In this document: piece after piece, positions 7,792 to 16,176 of the stretch
Numbering within the stretch: the first letter of the stretch is position 1
Layout: the number at the start of each line of letters is the position of its first letter
Origin: CAVTUU01 sp045804965
Lineage (GTDB): Bacteria; Chloroflexota; Chloroflexia; Thermomicrobiales; UBA6265
DNA: 64,000 nucleotides
Direction: 5' to 3'
Assembly: GCA_045804965.1 (NCBI GenBank)
Contig: JBJMMD010000002.1
Span: 124,001-188,000, forward strand
The notes under the pieces: model-generated
The model's input: the letters and a program-made list of their open reading frames with translations, nothing else
Databases searched by the model: none
What the model was told of the DNA's origin: nothing
Program-made: the position numbers and the translations under genes

Positions 7792-8193
7792 ATGGCCGAA
7801 TACCTGAGCGTCGCGGAAGTTGTGGCGCTGCACAATCAAATCATGGCGCGTATGGGCGAGCCGTTCGCGCCACTTCGAGATGAAGGATTGCTTGAGTCAG
7901 CCTTGATGCGGGCGCAGACGGCTGCCTACTACGAGGGGGCAGATATCGTTCGGCAGGCCTCCCTTCTCGCAATACGTATCTCTCAAAATCAGCCATTCGT
8001 CGATGGAAACAAGCGAACCGCGTTCCTGGCGCTAATGACGTTCATTGGGTTGAACGGCTTTTGGCTTTCGCGTGGGCACCACTTGGAACTGGCCAGACAA
8101 CTTGAACGTGTTGCAACCAGATCTGGAACTCTTGACGAGGCCACTAATATCTTCGAATCGTGGCTTCGTGAGCACCTAACACAGAAAACGTAG
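7792..8193 (+). CDS. Doc-family (Fic fold) toxin with altered Fic motif
   Basis: A 133-residue Doc protein. Doc phosphorylates EF-Tu and halts translation. The Fic motif reads NQPFVDGNKRTA (from residue 66): the loop that binds phosphate (DGNKR) is perfect, but the catalytic His of the usual NHPF is Gln67, encoded by CAG. Other Doc marks are the N-terminal EVVALHNQIM, ALMRAQTAAYYEGA and the C-terminal helix. The frame is otherwise intact with no stops, so this is not gross decay. It may be inactive, or act without this His. Its DNA looks less GC-rich than the neighbours, hinting at transfer. Confidence 0.88.
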   Translation: MAEYLSVAEVVALHNQIMARMGEPFAPLRDEGLLESALMRAQTAAYYEGADIVRQASLLAIRISQNQPFVDGNKRTAFLALMTFIGLNGFWLSRGHHLELARQLERVATRSGTLDEATNIFESWLREHLTQKT

Positions 8194-8202
8194 TGCTAAG
8201 CG

Positions 8203-9183
8203 TTACCCCGTCCGGTCCAATATCTCGACTACGCGCGCGAATTGCTCGATGCTCGCCGGCGTGCACGGGTCGAGACCGGCGACCTGGTGGCGGAGGCCGA
8301 GGTCACGGAAGCCGGCCAGGGTTTCCGCTATGTGATCGTTGTCGCCGGTGATCGGGTCGAGGCGCACGCCGAGGTAGCCGGGCATGGCGATGTTGCTGCT
8401 GCCCGTGAGGACAATGGTTGCCGGGTCGCGTCCGACTTCAACGCAGGCCTCGGTCAGATGGTCCAGATGCGGCGTCAAGACGCTCGCGTCCCGCGCCCAA
8501 TCTGAGTTCCAAGCGTCGCCGTACTGAGCAATCAGCCGCAACATCCGCGGCGAATTGGAACCGATCAGAATCGGCGGCCCGCCCTCGTCGCCGCGCAGCC
8601 CACGCGGCAGATTCACGGCGTCGTGCGCTTCGTAGAATTGACCCTGAAAGTCGGCGCGCCCTTCGCGAAGGAGCGGGGCAATGATCTTAAGCGCTTCATC
8701 AAACCGGCTCACACGGTAGCTGTAGGGGAAGCCGAAGCGGTCATATTCCGGCTTGTGCCAACCGGCGCCCAAGCCAAGCACGAAGCGGCCGGCACTGATC
8801 TCGTCGAGATTTTCCGCCATCTTGGCGATCACGCCTGGGTGACGGAATCCGGTGCAGGTCACGAGCACGCCGAGGTTGATCGTGTTCGTCCTGGCCGCCA
8901 GACCAGCGAGTGTCGTCCAGCCCTCCCACACGCCGCGCAGCACATTGTACTCGTGCTCCAGTTGCATGAGGAAGTGATCGGGCACCCAGACGATATCGAG
9001 GCCGGTTGCCTCGGCGGTCTGGGCTATCTCAAGGATGTCACGAAATCGAGGCGTCCCGCCGAAGGTGCTGAGATCGGAAATCGGAACCATGATGCCGATG
9101 CCCATTCGCCGTTTCGATTCCGGCCACCGGCCCGTCGGAAACGCCATGTGCTCGGCCCTGGGCGATTCAACGCCAACGGTCAT
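8203..9183 (-). CDS. LLM-class F420-dependent oxidoreductase (paralog 2)
   Basis: A 326-residue luciferase-like oxidoreductase, with IGIMVPISDLS at the first strand, TGLDIVWVPDHFLMQ, LGVLVTCTGFRHPGVIAKMAENLDEISAGRFVLGLGAGWHKPEYDRFGFPY and GGPPILIGSNSPRMLRLIAQYGDAWN. It shares the phrase pattern LVxCTGxRxP...LGLGAGW.xPEY..FGFPY and the VEILDR C-terminus with the gene at 6507-7442, so they are paralogs. The ATG at 9183 has AAGGAG 8 nt upstream. The N-terminus has about 25 residues before the first strand. The electron donor is likely F420 or flavin; the substrate is unknown. Confidence 0.87.
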   Translation of the reverse strand: MTVGVESPRAEHMAFPTGRWPESKRRMGIGIMVPISDLSTFGGTPRFRDILEIAQTAEATGLDIVWVPDHFLMQLEHEYNVLRGVWEGWTTLAGLAARTNTINLGVLVTCTGFRHPGVIAKMAENLDEISAGRFVLGLGAGWHKPEYDRFGFPYSYRVSRFDEALKIIAPLLREGRADFQGQFYEAHDAVNLPRGLRGDEGGPPILIGSNSPRMLRLIAQYGDAWNSDWARDASVLTPHLDHLTEACVEVGRDPATIVLTGSSNIAMPGYLGVRLDPITGDNDHIAETLAGFRDLGLRHQVAGLDPCTPASIEQFARVVEILDRTG

Positions 9184-9213
9184 GAACGATGCTCCTTATC
9201 CGACGACGGAAAT

Positions 9214-9972
9214 TTAATCGAGGCTCATCCGGCGCAATCGCCAGGTTGCCAGCAGGACCGAGGCAGCACTGATCAGGAGCAGCGTGATGACGGCGCTTCC
9301 GAGCGGGGTCGCGTGTTTCAACGTCACGCGTGGATCGTTCAATATGTCGACAAAGATCGATGTGGTGAAATGGCGAACGCTCACCACCCGCAGTCCCGGC
9401 AAAAACCGGCCGAGCAGGCTCTCCCAAAGGAGCGTGTAGATAATGCCGACGATCAGCGCTCGATTGATCAACAAACTCACCAAAATGAAGATCGCAGTGT
9501 AGGCCACAGTCGCAAGCGACGCCGACACGGTGATCGCCCAGAGCAATCGCAAATGATCGCTTGAGGCGCCCCGAAACACGATCACAAAGGTGATGGCAAG
9601 ACCGGCAAGAATGATCGGCGCGGCGATCGCGACAGACCCAATCAACTTCTCGAGGACGATACGAAGCCGGCCGATCGGTTTGAGCGTCAAATATGGAAGC
9701 GTGCGATCGTCGATCTCGTAACCTAGCGCCGCCGTGGCGAGGATCATGACCGTAAACGGGAGGAGCGTCGCCACGTCAGCGCCGCGGTAAATCACGTTCA
9801 CCATGAACCGCGAGGCTTCGTCGAAGTTATCCGGGTTGATCGAGTAAATAAGCGCAAACAGGCAAGGGATTGCCGACAAACCGGCGACGACGGCGACAGC
9901 CTTTCCGCCAAGAAACTGGCGGACCGTGAGCGTTGCGATCGGCAGAGGCCGCCAGAAGATCGTATCGATCAT
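9214..9972 (-). CDS. ABC-2 type permease (second pair)
   Basis: A 252-residue membrane protein with six likely transmembrane helices, for example VAVVAGLSAIPCLFALIY, LLPFTVMILATAALGY, IAAPIILAGLAITFVIVF and VITLLLISAASVLLA. The YEIDDRTLPYLTLKPIGRLRIVLEKL segment after the second helix is the usual cytoplasmic coupling helix of ABC-2 permeases. Its ATG overlaps the stop of the ATPase gene before it by 4 bp, so it is the last gene of a four-gene operon. Cargo is unknown. Confidence 0.82.
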   Translation of the reverse strand: MIDTIFWRPLPIATLTVRQFLGGKAVAVVAGLSAIPCLFALIYSINPDNFDEASRFMVNVIYRGADVATLLPFTVMILATAALGYEIDDRTLPYLTLKPIGRLRIVLEKLIGSVAIAAPIILAGLAITFVIVFRGASSDHLRLLWAITVSASLATVAYTAIFILVSLLINRALIVGIIYTLLWESLLGRFLPGLRVVSVRHFTTSIFVDILNDPRVTLKHATPLGSAVITLLLISAASVLLATWRLRRMSLD

Positions 9973-10958
9973 CGTTCCACCAGGTAAGAGAAGACGGAGC
10001 TCAGCGATTCGTCGGCAGGCTGCACTTCGAAGAGTCGAATATCAAGATTCTTGGCAAGCAGCGGAAGCGCCCGGTAAAACGCGCGAACATCGTTCGTTTC
10101 GGCGACGACGTAATCTTCGCCATCAAGACGAACTGACCGCGCGGCAGGATCGCTGATCAGCGCCGCCGCAAGTTGCCGGCCGCGGTCCGCACGAATCTTC
10201 ACTGCATGGTCGTGGGTATCGATTTTTTCTCGGATCGCGCGGAAATCACCCGCCGCCGCGAGCTTGCCGTTAACGATGACGAGGATGTTCTCGGCGAACC
10301 GCTCGACTTCGGAAAGAATGTGCGAGGAGACGATCACCGTTTTGCCGGATTCACCGAGCGACCTGATCAGCGCAATCAATCCTGCCCGTTGCACTGGATC
10401 GGTCCCGTTGAGCGGTTCATCCATGAGCACAACGGAAGGATCGTGCACGAGCGCAGCTGCAACCTTTATACGCTGGCGCATGCCTTTCGAATAACCACCG
10501 ATCCGCCGATTTGCCGGCTCTTCCAGTTGCACGAGGCTGATTGCTTCGTCGGTTGCCCGATCGACGTCGGGCACTTTTTGCAGAATCGCGTTCAGGCGCA
10601 CGAACTCGCGACCCGTCAAATAGGGGTAGATCGTTTCTTGTTCTGGGACAAGACCGAGGCGTTTATACGCCTTTGGCTTGCCGCGGGCGGGTTGGCCGTC
10701 GATGGTGATCTTGCCGGACGAGGCGCCGGTGAGCCCGCTCATCATTTTCAGAATCGTCGATTTCCCCGCTCCATTCGGCCCGAGAAGGGCGGTGACACCA
10801 GGCGCCACTCCGAACGTGACATCCGAAACCGCGACGATGTCGCCGTACCACTTCGAAACGTGGTCGACCACAATCGACGCATTTCGCCCGAAGATCATTC
10901 CGGGAAGGTGCGTGTCAATGGCGGGAACCGCATCAGCGGCGAGCGCGGGACTACTCAT
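9969..10958 (-). CDS. ABC transporter ATPase (second pair)
   Basis: A 329-residue nucleotide-binding subunit with Walker A LLGPNGAGKSTIL, signature YSKGMRQRIK, Walker B VVLMDEPLNGTDP and a switch histidine in VSSHILSEVERF. The Gly of the usual LSGGQ signature is kept (SKGM). The C-terminal 90 residues are an extra domain typical of ABC-2 exporter ATPases. It overlaps the permease before it by 8 bp and the permease after it by 4 bp. In Walker B, DEPLNGTDP replaces the commoner DEPTNGLDP, a mild variation. Confidence 0.9.
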   Translation of the reverse strand: MSSPALAADAVPAIDTHLPGMIFGRNASIVVDHVSKWYGDIVAVSDVTFGVAPGVTALLGPNGAGKSTILKMMSGLTGASSGKITIDGQPARGKPKAYKRLGLVPEQETIYPYLTGREFVRLNAILQKVPDVDRATDEAISLVQLEEPANRRIGGYSKGMRQRIKVAAALVHDPSVVLMDEPLNGTDPVQRAGLIALIRSLGESGKTVIVSSHILSEVERFAENILVIVNGKLAAAGDFRAIREKIDTHDHAVKIRADRGRQLAAALISDPAARSVRLDGEDYVVAETNDVRAFYRALPLLAKNLDIRLFEVQPADESLSSVFSYLVER

Positions 10959-11874
10959 CGGGTACGTACCGCCAGTACATGATCACCAGACACGCGACGA
11001 CGCATGCCACCATCCCAGCTAAGTAGCCCCACCATGAGAAATCGGTCCACGGAAAATCTATGAGGCCTGACGGTTCAACATTGAATACTGCATTGGCGAA
11101 ATTATGAACAACTGTAAAGGGGCTCAGGAACACAAGGAAGCGTCGTTGGGGTTTGTCTTCGAGCGCGTGCCAGAGAAGATACGCCATCACTGACGAAATG
11201 CTGAACCCGATAACGGTCACCGCGACCGCAATCGACTTCCGTCCGGTGAACGAGGACACGGTCAGCGCGAGCGCTCCTAAGTAGAATGAAAGACTCGTAC
11301 TGACCAGGAGCACTTTACCGAGATCGTCGAGATGATGCGCCATTGCCGAGAGCGGCGAATCGGCGAGAAATTGCCGCCCGAGCCACAACAGAATTGGCGG
11401 CGGAGCGGCAATAGTCAACGTCAGCGCCGCCGTCGCCAGGATCTTGGCAATGATGTAATCGGATCGCTTGATCGCCCGCGAAAAATAGAGCGGAAGCACA
11501 TTTTCGCGACGGTCGCCACAGAGCATTTCCGGAGCGATCATAGCAGCGAAGACACCTTCGACTACGAAGATAATCCCGTAGTAGTCCGCGTAACTCGCGA
11601 TGTCCGCCGTGGGAACGAAGGCGAGGATGCTGATCATGACGATGACCGGCACGAATGCCGCCGAATACAGAAGAATCGGGATAATCTTTGCCGTCCAGCT
11701 TTTCTTGATCCCGAGCGCACGCTTGATCGAATACAAGACAAGCGCACCGTAGGCGCCGCGGCGTCCTAAGCGCGGCCCGTCATACCGGGCGTAGCCGCGA
11801 TCGAACACTTCCCCATAGCGGGAAGGTGGCGCAACCGGGGCGGGCCTCGCTGCTTGCAGCTTAGACTCGCCCAT
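10951..11874 (-). CDS. ABC-2 type permease (first pair)
   Basis: A 307-residue membrane protein with a ~60-residue cytoplasmic N-terminus containing RYGEVFDRGYARYDGPRLGR, a motif common to ABC-2 permeases of Actinobacteria and Chloroflexota. About six helices follow (IIPILLYSAAFVPVIVMISILAF is the first). The ATG at 11874 starts 14 bp inside the ATPase gene before it, which points to translational coupling; the longer frame back to 12039 is antisense-like shadow sequence. The CGDRRENVLPLYFSRAIKRSDY stretch is the coupling helix. Confidence 0.83.
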   Translation of the reverse strand: MGESKLQAARPAPVAPPSRYGEVFDRGYARYDGPRLGRRGAYGALVLYSIKRALGIKKSWTAKIIPILLYSAAFVPVIVMISILAFVPTADIASYADYYGIIFVVEGVFAAMIAPEMLCGDRRENVLPLYFSRAIKRSDYIIAKILATAALTLTIAAPPPILLWLGRQFLADSPLSAMAHHLDDLGKVLLVSTSLSFYLGALALTVSSFTGRKSIAVAVTVIGFSISSVMAYLLWHALEDKPQRRFLVFLSPFTVVHNFANAVFNVEPSGLIDFPWTDFSWWGYLAGMVACVVACLVIMYWRYVPDE

Positions 11875-12889
11875 TCGCCTGCCTCGCTTCTTCCATCGCC
11901 GCCTCATCGGCCCGGACATTGCCGAAGTAGAGATCTTCAAGAGACGGGGCACGAGTTCGCAACGCGCGCAGCGGCAGGCCGAGATCGGCCGCGGTATCGC
12001 GGACCGCATCGAAGACCTGATCACCGTTGCGACGGACAATCATCTCCCCTGGCAATCCAAGGGTTTCTTCGTTCAGCTCAGCGCGGACGCCAAGTTGGGC
12101 CAAATGTTGGATGAAAACGGTTGGATCGCCCTCGACTCGAACAAGCAGATCTCCCTTAACGCTTGTCGGGCCGCCGATCGGCTGCGATAGGATCAGACGC
12201 CCGCCGTTAAGAATCACAACGTAATCACAGACGCGTTCGATGTCGGACAAAATGTGCGACGAGAGAATCACGGTAATTCCAAGGCGGCGGTGAATGCGAA
12301 TGATGAGCTCGAGCATCTCATCGCGGCCCTGCGGATCGAGCCCATTTGTCGGCTCGTCAAGGAAAACGAGATCCGGGTCGTGCACGATCGCTTGGGCAAG
12401 CTTGACCCGCTGCTTCATACCCGTCGAAAAGCCTTTGATCAATCGATAGCGCTCTTCATCGAGACCAACTTGGTAAAGCACGTCCGCCGCCCGCTGTCGT
12501 GCCGCACGCTTCGGCAATCCGCTCATCTCGGCCATATGGGCGACAAAATCGGCCGCGGTCGTGCCTGGCGGCAAGCAGTCCGACTCTGGCATGTAACCCA
12601 CATGCTCGCGAATCTTCAGTCCCTGGTTGCGCGTGTCGAAGCCGAGCACGGTCGCGCTGCCCGAATCTGGCCGGGAAAGACCAAGGAAGAGGCGGAGCAA
12701 CGTGGTCTTGCCGGCGCCGTTCGCGCCGAGCAAGCCCACGGCCGCGCGAGGCACGGCGAGGTCAAGCCGTTCGAGCGCGACGACTCCACCATAGGTCTTG
12801 CGAAGACCCCTCGTCTCGATCACTGGCGGCATTGCCGCGCCGTCATGCGTGAACTCGGTCGTTGGTGCGGGAATCGTGCGGCTGGTCAT
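11861..12889 (-). CDS. ABC transporter ATPase (first pair)
   Basis: A 342-residue ATPase: Walker A LLGANGAGKTTLL, Q-loop region VGYMPESDCLPPG, signature FSTGMKQRVKLA, Walker B LVFLDEPTNGLDP and SSHILSDIERV. It is the first gene of the four-gene operon ATPase-permease-ATPase-permease, read leftward. The ribosome site is weak (AGGG close to the ATG); a start at the MPPVIETRGLRK methionine 19 residues later is an alternative. The DNA just upstream (12890-12983) presumably holds the operon promoter. Confidence 0.9.
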   Translation of the reverse strand: MTSRTIPAPTTEFTHDGAAMPPVIETRGLRKTYGGVVALERLDLAVPRAAVGLLGANGAGKTTLLRLFLGLSRPDSGSATVLGFDTRNQGLKIREHVGYMPESDCLPPGTTAADFVAHMAEMSGLPKRAARQRAADVLYQVGLDEERYRLIKGFSTGMKQRVKLAQAIVHDPDLVFLDEPTNGLDPQGRDEMLELIIRIHRRLGITVILSSHILSDIERVCDYVVILNGGRLILSQPIGGPTSVKGDLLVRVEGDPTVFIQHLAQLGVRAELNEETLGLPGEMIVRRNGDQVFDAVRDTAADLGLPLRALRTRAPSLEDLYFGNVRADEAAMEEARQANGRV

Positions 12890-12983
12890 TGAACCCTGAA
12901 TGTAGCCTTGAAGTCTAGAGACGCCGAGTCCTCAGTGTACCAGCGTCCGCCTATTTGGTGCTTGTCGATATGACCAACGGAAG

Positions 12984-13772
12984 TCATGTTTTCTCAAGCG
13001 CTAGCCGCCGAATGACAGCTTCAGGAAAGTGCTCACGTAAACAACTGACGAGCGCAAACCGGTCGGACTCGCCCGGTCGCCACCAAACTTGGATTTCGTA
13101 ATCGAACGTCTCCGCCGACGCCCTCATGATTTCGATCTTAGGTTCCTTCTTCGCCATGCCGCTCTGTCCGGCGAAGACTTCTTTGAGCGCCGATTTCGCT
13201 TCGGCGGGAGGCATCGTTATCCCGTCGATGGCGAACCGGTCGGGAGCGTCGACATAGGTTGACCGGTTGAGGACAACTTCGGAAAAGACCTTGTAGTTCG
13301 GGACGAGCACACGTTCATCGGACTCGTCTCTGAGCACCGTTGTCCGGATATCGATCCGTTCGATCACGCCTTTCTGACCAGCAACCTCGATGCGGTCTCC
13401 GACCAGAAAGGGTTGCTCGGCGAGCAAATAAAGACCCGAGACGAAATTTTTCAAAACATCTTGCAGCGACAGGGTAATTGCGGCTGAAATGAGGCCGATC
13501 GAGGTCGCCAGCGACGAGGTGCTGACGCCAATCAGCCTAAGGACGACGAGAAAAACGATCGTATAGACGATGACTTTCGCTAGGTTGTCGATCAGGCTGA
13601 CGAGGTTTGGGTTGTAGCGCCGCTGGCGGGCCGCGGTCTTGGTGCGGCTTCTGACCCATCGCGATCCGAATAAGATGGCGGCGATGATCAGCGCTCCCCA
13701 AAGAAACTGGACACCGGCGCTGGAAATCCAGTCCCAGAGGTTATGCAGCTCGTCGGAAAGCCAATCAGTCAT
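12984..13772 (-). CDS. MscS-family mechanosensitive channel
   Basis: A 262-residue small-conductance channel protein. Helix 1 is near residues 20-38, helix 2 near 65-83, and the pore helix region reads TSIGLISAAITLSLQDVLKNFVSGLYLL, followed by the beta-domain opening PFLVGDRIEVAGQKGVIERIDIRTTVLRDESDERVLVPN. It has a short N-terminus with three predicted helices, like E. coli MscS. It opens under membrane tension to release solutes after hypo-osmotic shock. It lies 24 bp after an aminotransferase gene on the same strand, a link without obvious meaning. Confidence 0.9.
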   Translation of the reverse strand: MTDWLSDELHNLWDWISSAGVQFLWGALIIAAILFGSRWVRSRTKTAARQRRYNPNLVSLIDNLAKVIVYTIVFLVVLRLIGVSTSSLATSIGLISAAITLSLQDVLKNFVSGLYLLAEQPFLVGDRIEVAGQKGVIERIDIRTTVLRDESDERVLVPNYKVFSEVVLNRSTYVDAPDRFAIDGITMPPAEAKSALKEVFAGQSGMAKKEPKIEIMRASAETFDYEIQVWWRPGESDRFALVSCLREHFPEAVIRRLALEKT

Positions 13773-13796
13773 CGCTTCGCCATCGCCGCGCCCGGA

Positions 13797-14972
13797 CTAT
13801 GTGCGCGACGAGTTCTTGGCGGCGAGCGCGACCCCGTTCGTATGCAAGGATTCCAAACAATCCGCGGTTCTGCGCAAGCCCTCCGCAAAAACCGGTGGGT
13901 TTTGGCCAACGCCAAGCCGAAGATAGCCTTCGTAGCCAAACGCTGATCCCGGCGCGAGCATGACGCTGTAGTCGGCGGCGAGCTTGTCTGAAAGCTCTCG
14001 CGACGCGATCGCTAAGTTGTACCGCATCAAGGCCAGTAATCCGCCGCGCGGCGGCGTCCATGACACGAGATCGGCGTGTTCGGCGAACCACCGTTCGGCT
14101 GTCGGCATGTTTTCACCGACGATCTCGTGCGTCCGTTCGACAATGCGGTCGAGATGTTTGAAGGCCAATACGGCGAGGGCGTCGTTCAGCTTGCCCGGGC
14201 TGAGGGAAACGTAGTCGCGCATGCTCCAGCATCTGGCGATGAGATCGGCCGAGGCCGCGATCCAACCGATGCGCAGTCCCGGCAGGCCAAACGGCTTGGA
14301 AACGGTGCCGACGCTGATGCCATGTGGGCCGAGGTTTCGCGTTGGCGGCGCGAACGCGTCGCCCCCAGGAAGGTCGAGCCAGCGATACGCTTCGTCGCTC
14401 AGCACATTCGCGCCCACCGACTCCGCGAGGTCATAGATGTCCTTCACTTGATGCGTCGAGAGCATCGCGCCAGTTGGGTTGTGCGGCGTGTTGATGACGA
14501 TCAAGCGCGTTTTCGGCGTGACGAGTCTTCTCAATTCATCGAGGTCATAAATGAAGTTGTTCTCGGGGCGCAATTCCCACAACGAGAGATCGCAGCCAAT
14601 CGCCCGCGCCACACTGAACAGCTGTTGATAGGCCGGGTAGACCGCAACCACGTGATCACCCGCTTCGAGCAGTGCGTTGAACAGCAGAAAATTCGCCTCA
14701 ATCGCGCCGGTCGTGATTAGGATTTCGTCTGCATCCGTGCTTTTGTATGTGCTGGCGATGATCGACCGCAGCTCCTCTGTGCCGCGAGCTTCGCTGTATC
14801 CCAGGCGCAAATCGAGCAGCCGTGAAAGCACTTGATCGCGCTCGGCGGGCGGCTCGAAATCGAGAAGCTCCCGGGTCGACATCGGGAAAATCCCGCTCTC
14901 GGCGATGTCATATTCGACCTTGACTTCCCACGTCGACATCCATCGCTCAAGCGCAAACGTCTCGATCTTCAC
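13797..14972 (-). CDS. PLP-dependent class I/II aminotransferase
   Basis: A fold-type I aminotransferase of 391 residues. Visible active-site elements are N165 in NTPHNPTGA, D193 in LSDEAYR and the Schiff-base lysine K226 in GTVSKPFGLPGLRIGW. The GTG start at 14972 is preferred over a frame from 15092 because GAGGAGG lies 7 nt upstream and the KIETFALERWMSTWE opening matches a subgroup that includes capreomycidine-synthase-like enzymes. The amino donor and acceptor are not predictable. It is divergent from the HtrA-like operon. Confidence 0.87.
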   Translation of the reverse strand: MKIETFALERWMSTWEVKVEYDIAESGIFPMSTRELLDFEPPAERDQVLSRLLDLRLGYSEARGTEELRSIIASTYKSTDADEILITTGAIEANFLLFNALLEAGDHVVAVYPAYQQLFSVARAIGCDLSLWELRPENNFIYDLDELRRLVTPKTRLIVINTPHNPTGAMLSTHQVKDIYDLAESVGANVLSDEAYRWLDLPGGDAFAPPTRNLGPHGISVGTVSKPFGLPGLRIGWIAASADLIARCWSMRDYVSLSPGKLNDALAVLAFKHLDRIVERTHEIVGENMPTAERWFAEHADLVSWTPPRGGLLALMRYNLAIASRELSDKLAADYSVMLAPGSAFGYEGYLRLGVGQNPPVFAEGLRRTADCLESLHTNGVALAAKNSSRT

Positions 14973-15131
14973 CGGGAAACTCCTCCTCGATATCGTCAAC
15001 GGGATTGGCGCGTGCTGCTCAGGATGATGGGTGGTCAGGTGTTCAGCGTCAAGCAGTCGCCATCTACCGCCTAGCCGGATGGCGAGTATCACTCCTCATC
15101 ACCCTGGCGATGGCACATCTATTCGCCCGCC

Positions 15132-15174
15132 GTAGGCTTGCCTACAGACACAAGCACCGGACCGTTCGGTCCGG
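15132..15174 (+). promoter_or_regulatory. Two adjacent perfect hairpins in the leader of the HtrA-like operon
   Basis: GTAGGC-TT-GCCTAC (15132-15145) and CCGGACCG-TT-CGGTCCGG (15157-15174) are perfect inverted repeats with the same TT centre, 11 nt apart. They end 6 nt before a GAAGGGA ribosome site and 22 nt before the ATG. Neither is followed by a T run, so termination is unlikely. They could be protein-binding dyads or leader RNA hairpins that control translation. Confidence 0.5.
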
Positions 15175-15196
15175 ATACCAAAGAAGGGACGCACAA

Positions 15197-16123
15197 ATGG
15201 CTGACCGAATTCAATCCACAACCGCGCTGCAGCAGTTGTCGGATAACCTCGCCGATGCGGTTGAACAGGCCGGCGCGTGGACGGTAACCGTCAACGCTCG
15301 CCGCCGATTCCCGGCAACCGGGATTGTCTGGAGTGATGACGGCCTGATCGTGACCGCTAACCATGTCGTCGAAGTCGACGACGAAATCACCGTCGGTCTG
15401 GCCGACGGCCGCACCGCCAACGCCAAGCTCCTGGGGCGGGACCCTAGCTCCGACCTCGCGCTGCTCAAGATCGAGGGCGGTGGTCTCACGAGCCCGCCGC
15501 GAGCAAGTGCTGAGCCTCGCCCCGGCAACCTCGCGCTCGCGATCGGACGGCCGGGCCCAAGCGGGCCCATGGCTTCCTTCGGCGTGATCAGCGTCGTCAG
15601 TTCGTTCAGCCGGCGCGGGGGCAAGGAACACAACGATCAGTTCATCCGCGCGGACGTTGCGATGCTGCCGGGGTTCTCGGGCGGACCGCTCGTCGATGCT
15701 GGCGGAAATCTGCTCGGTCTCAATTCATCGCATTTCGGCCGAGGCGGTGGCCTCACTATCACGACAGCGGTGATCGATCGGGTCGTCGCGGCGCTGAAGA
15801 CGCACGGCAAGATTCGCCGCGGCTTCCTCGGCATCGGCGCCCAAGGCGTGCCAATCCCGGCCTCACTCGCGGCCGCAGCAGGCGGGGTGACACAAGAGAA
15901 TGGTTTAGTGATCGTCTCACTCGAGCAGGGCGGGCCCGCGGAGACGAGCGGGGTCCTGATCGGCGACATTATTCTCTCAATCAACAATCGGTCCGTCGGC
16001 TCAGTCGAAGAACTGCAAGATGTCCTCGCCGACGATCTCGTCGGCCAAACGGTGAACTTGAATTTGATTCGCGGTGGCAATGCGCAAACGTTGGCCGTCA
16101 CCGTCGCCGAGCGAGGCAGCTAA
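15197..16123 (+). CDS. HtrA-like trypsin-fold protease with PDZ, no signal peptide (first)
   Basis: A 308-residue serine protease of the HtrA/Do type. The triad is H56 (TANHVV), D86 (SSDLALLKI) and S161 (LPGFSGGPL), where GFSGGP replaces the usual GNSGGP. A PDZ domain follows (GGPAETSGVLIGDIILSINNRSV) at about residues 215-305. The ATG at 15197 has an AAGAAGGGA site. The frame continues upstream to 15005 through a hydrophobic stretch (VSLLITLAMAHLFA), but that part overlaps the leader hairpins, so it is judged untranslated. The protein would then be cytoplasmic, which is odd for HtrA. A second HtrA-like gene follows 53 bp later. Confidence 0.85.
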   Translation: MADRIQSTTALQQLSDNLADAVEQAGAWTVTVNARRRFPATGIVWSDDGLIVTANHVVEVDDEITVGLADGRTANAKLLGRDPSSDLALLKIEGGGLTSPPRASAEPRPGNLALAIGRPGPSGPMASFGVISVVSSFSRRGGKEHNDQFIRADVAMLPGFSGGPLVDAGGNLLGLNSSHFGRGGGLTITTAVIDRVVAALKTHGKIRRGFLGIGAQGVPIPASLAAAAGGVTQENGLVIVSLEQGGPAETSGVLIGDIILSINNRSVGSVEELQDVLADDLVGQTVNLNLIRGGNAQTLAVTVAERGS

Positions 16124-16176
16124 GCGAAGTTGCCACGAGGCGTAAGATAAAACGATGAAAGGGCAAGCCTCCTCAA

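Noticed and set aside
15005..15196. N-terminal membrane helix for the first HtrA-like protease
   Set aside because: The region overlaps two perfect hairpins, lacks a ribosome site at 15005, and a well-placed site precedes the 15197 ATG.
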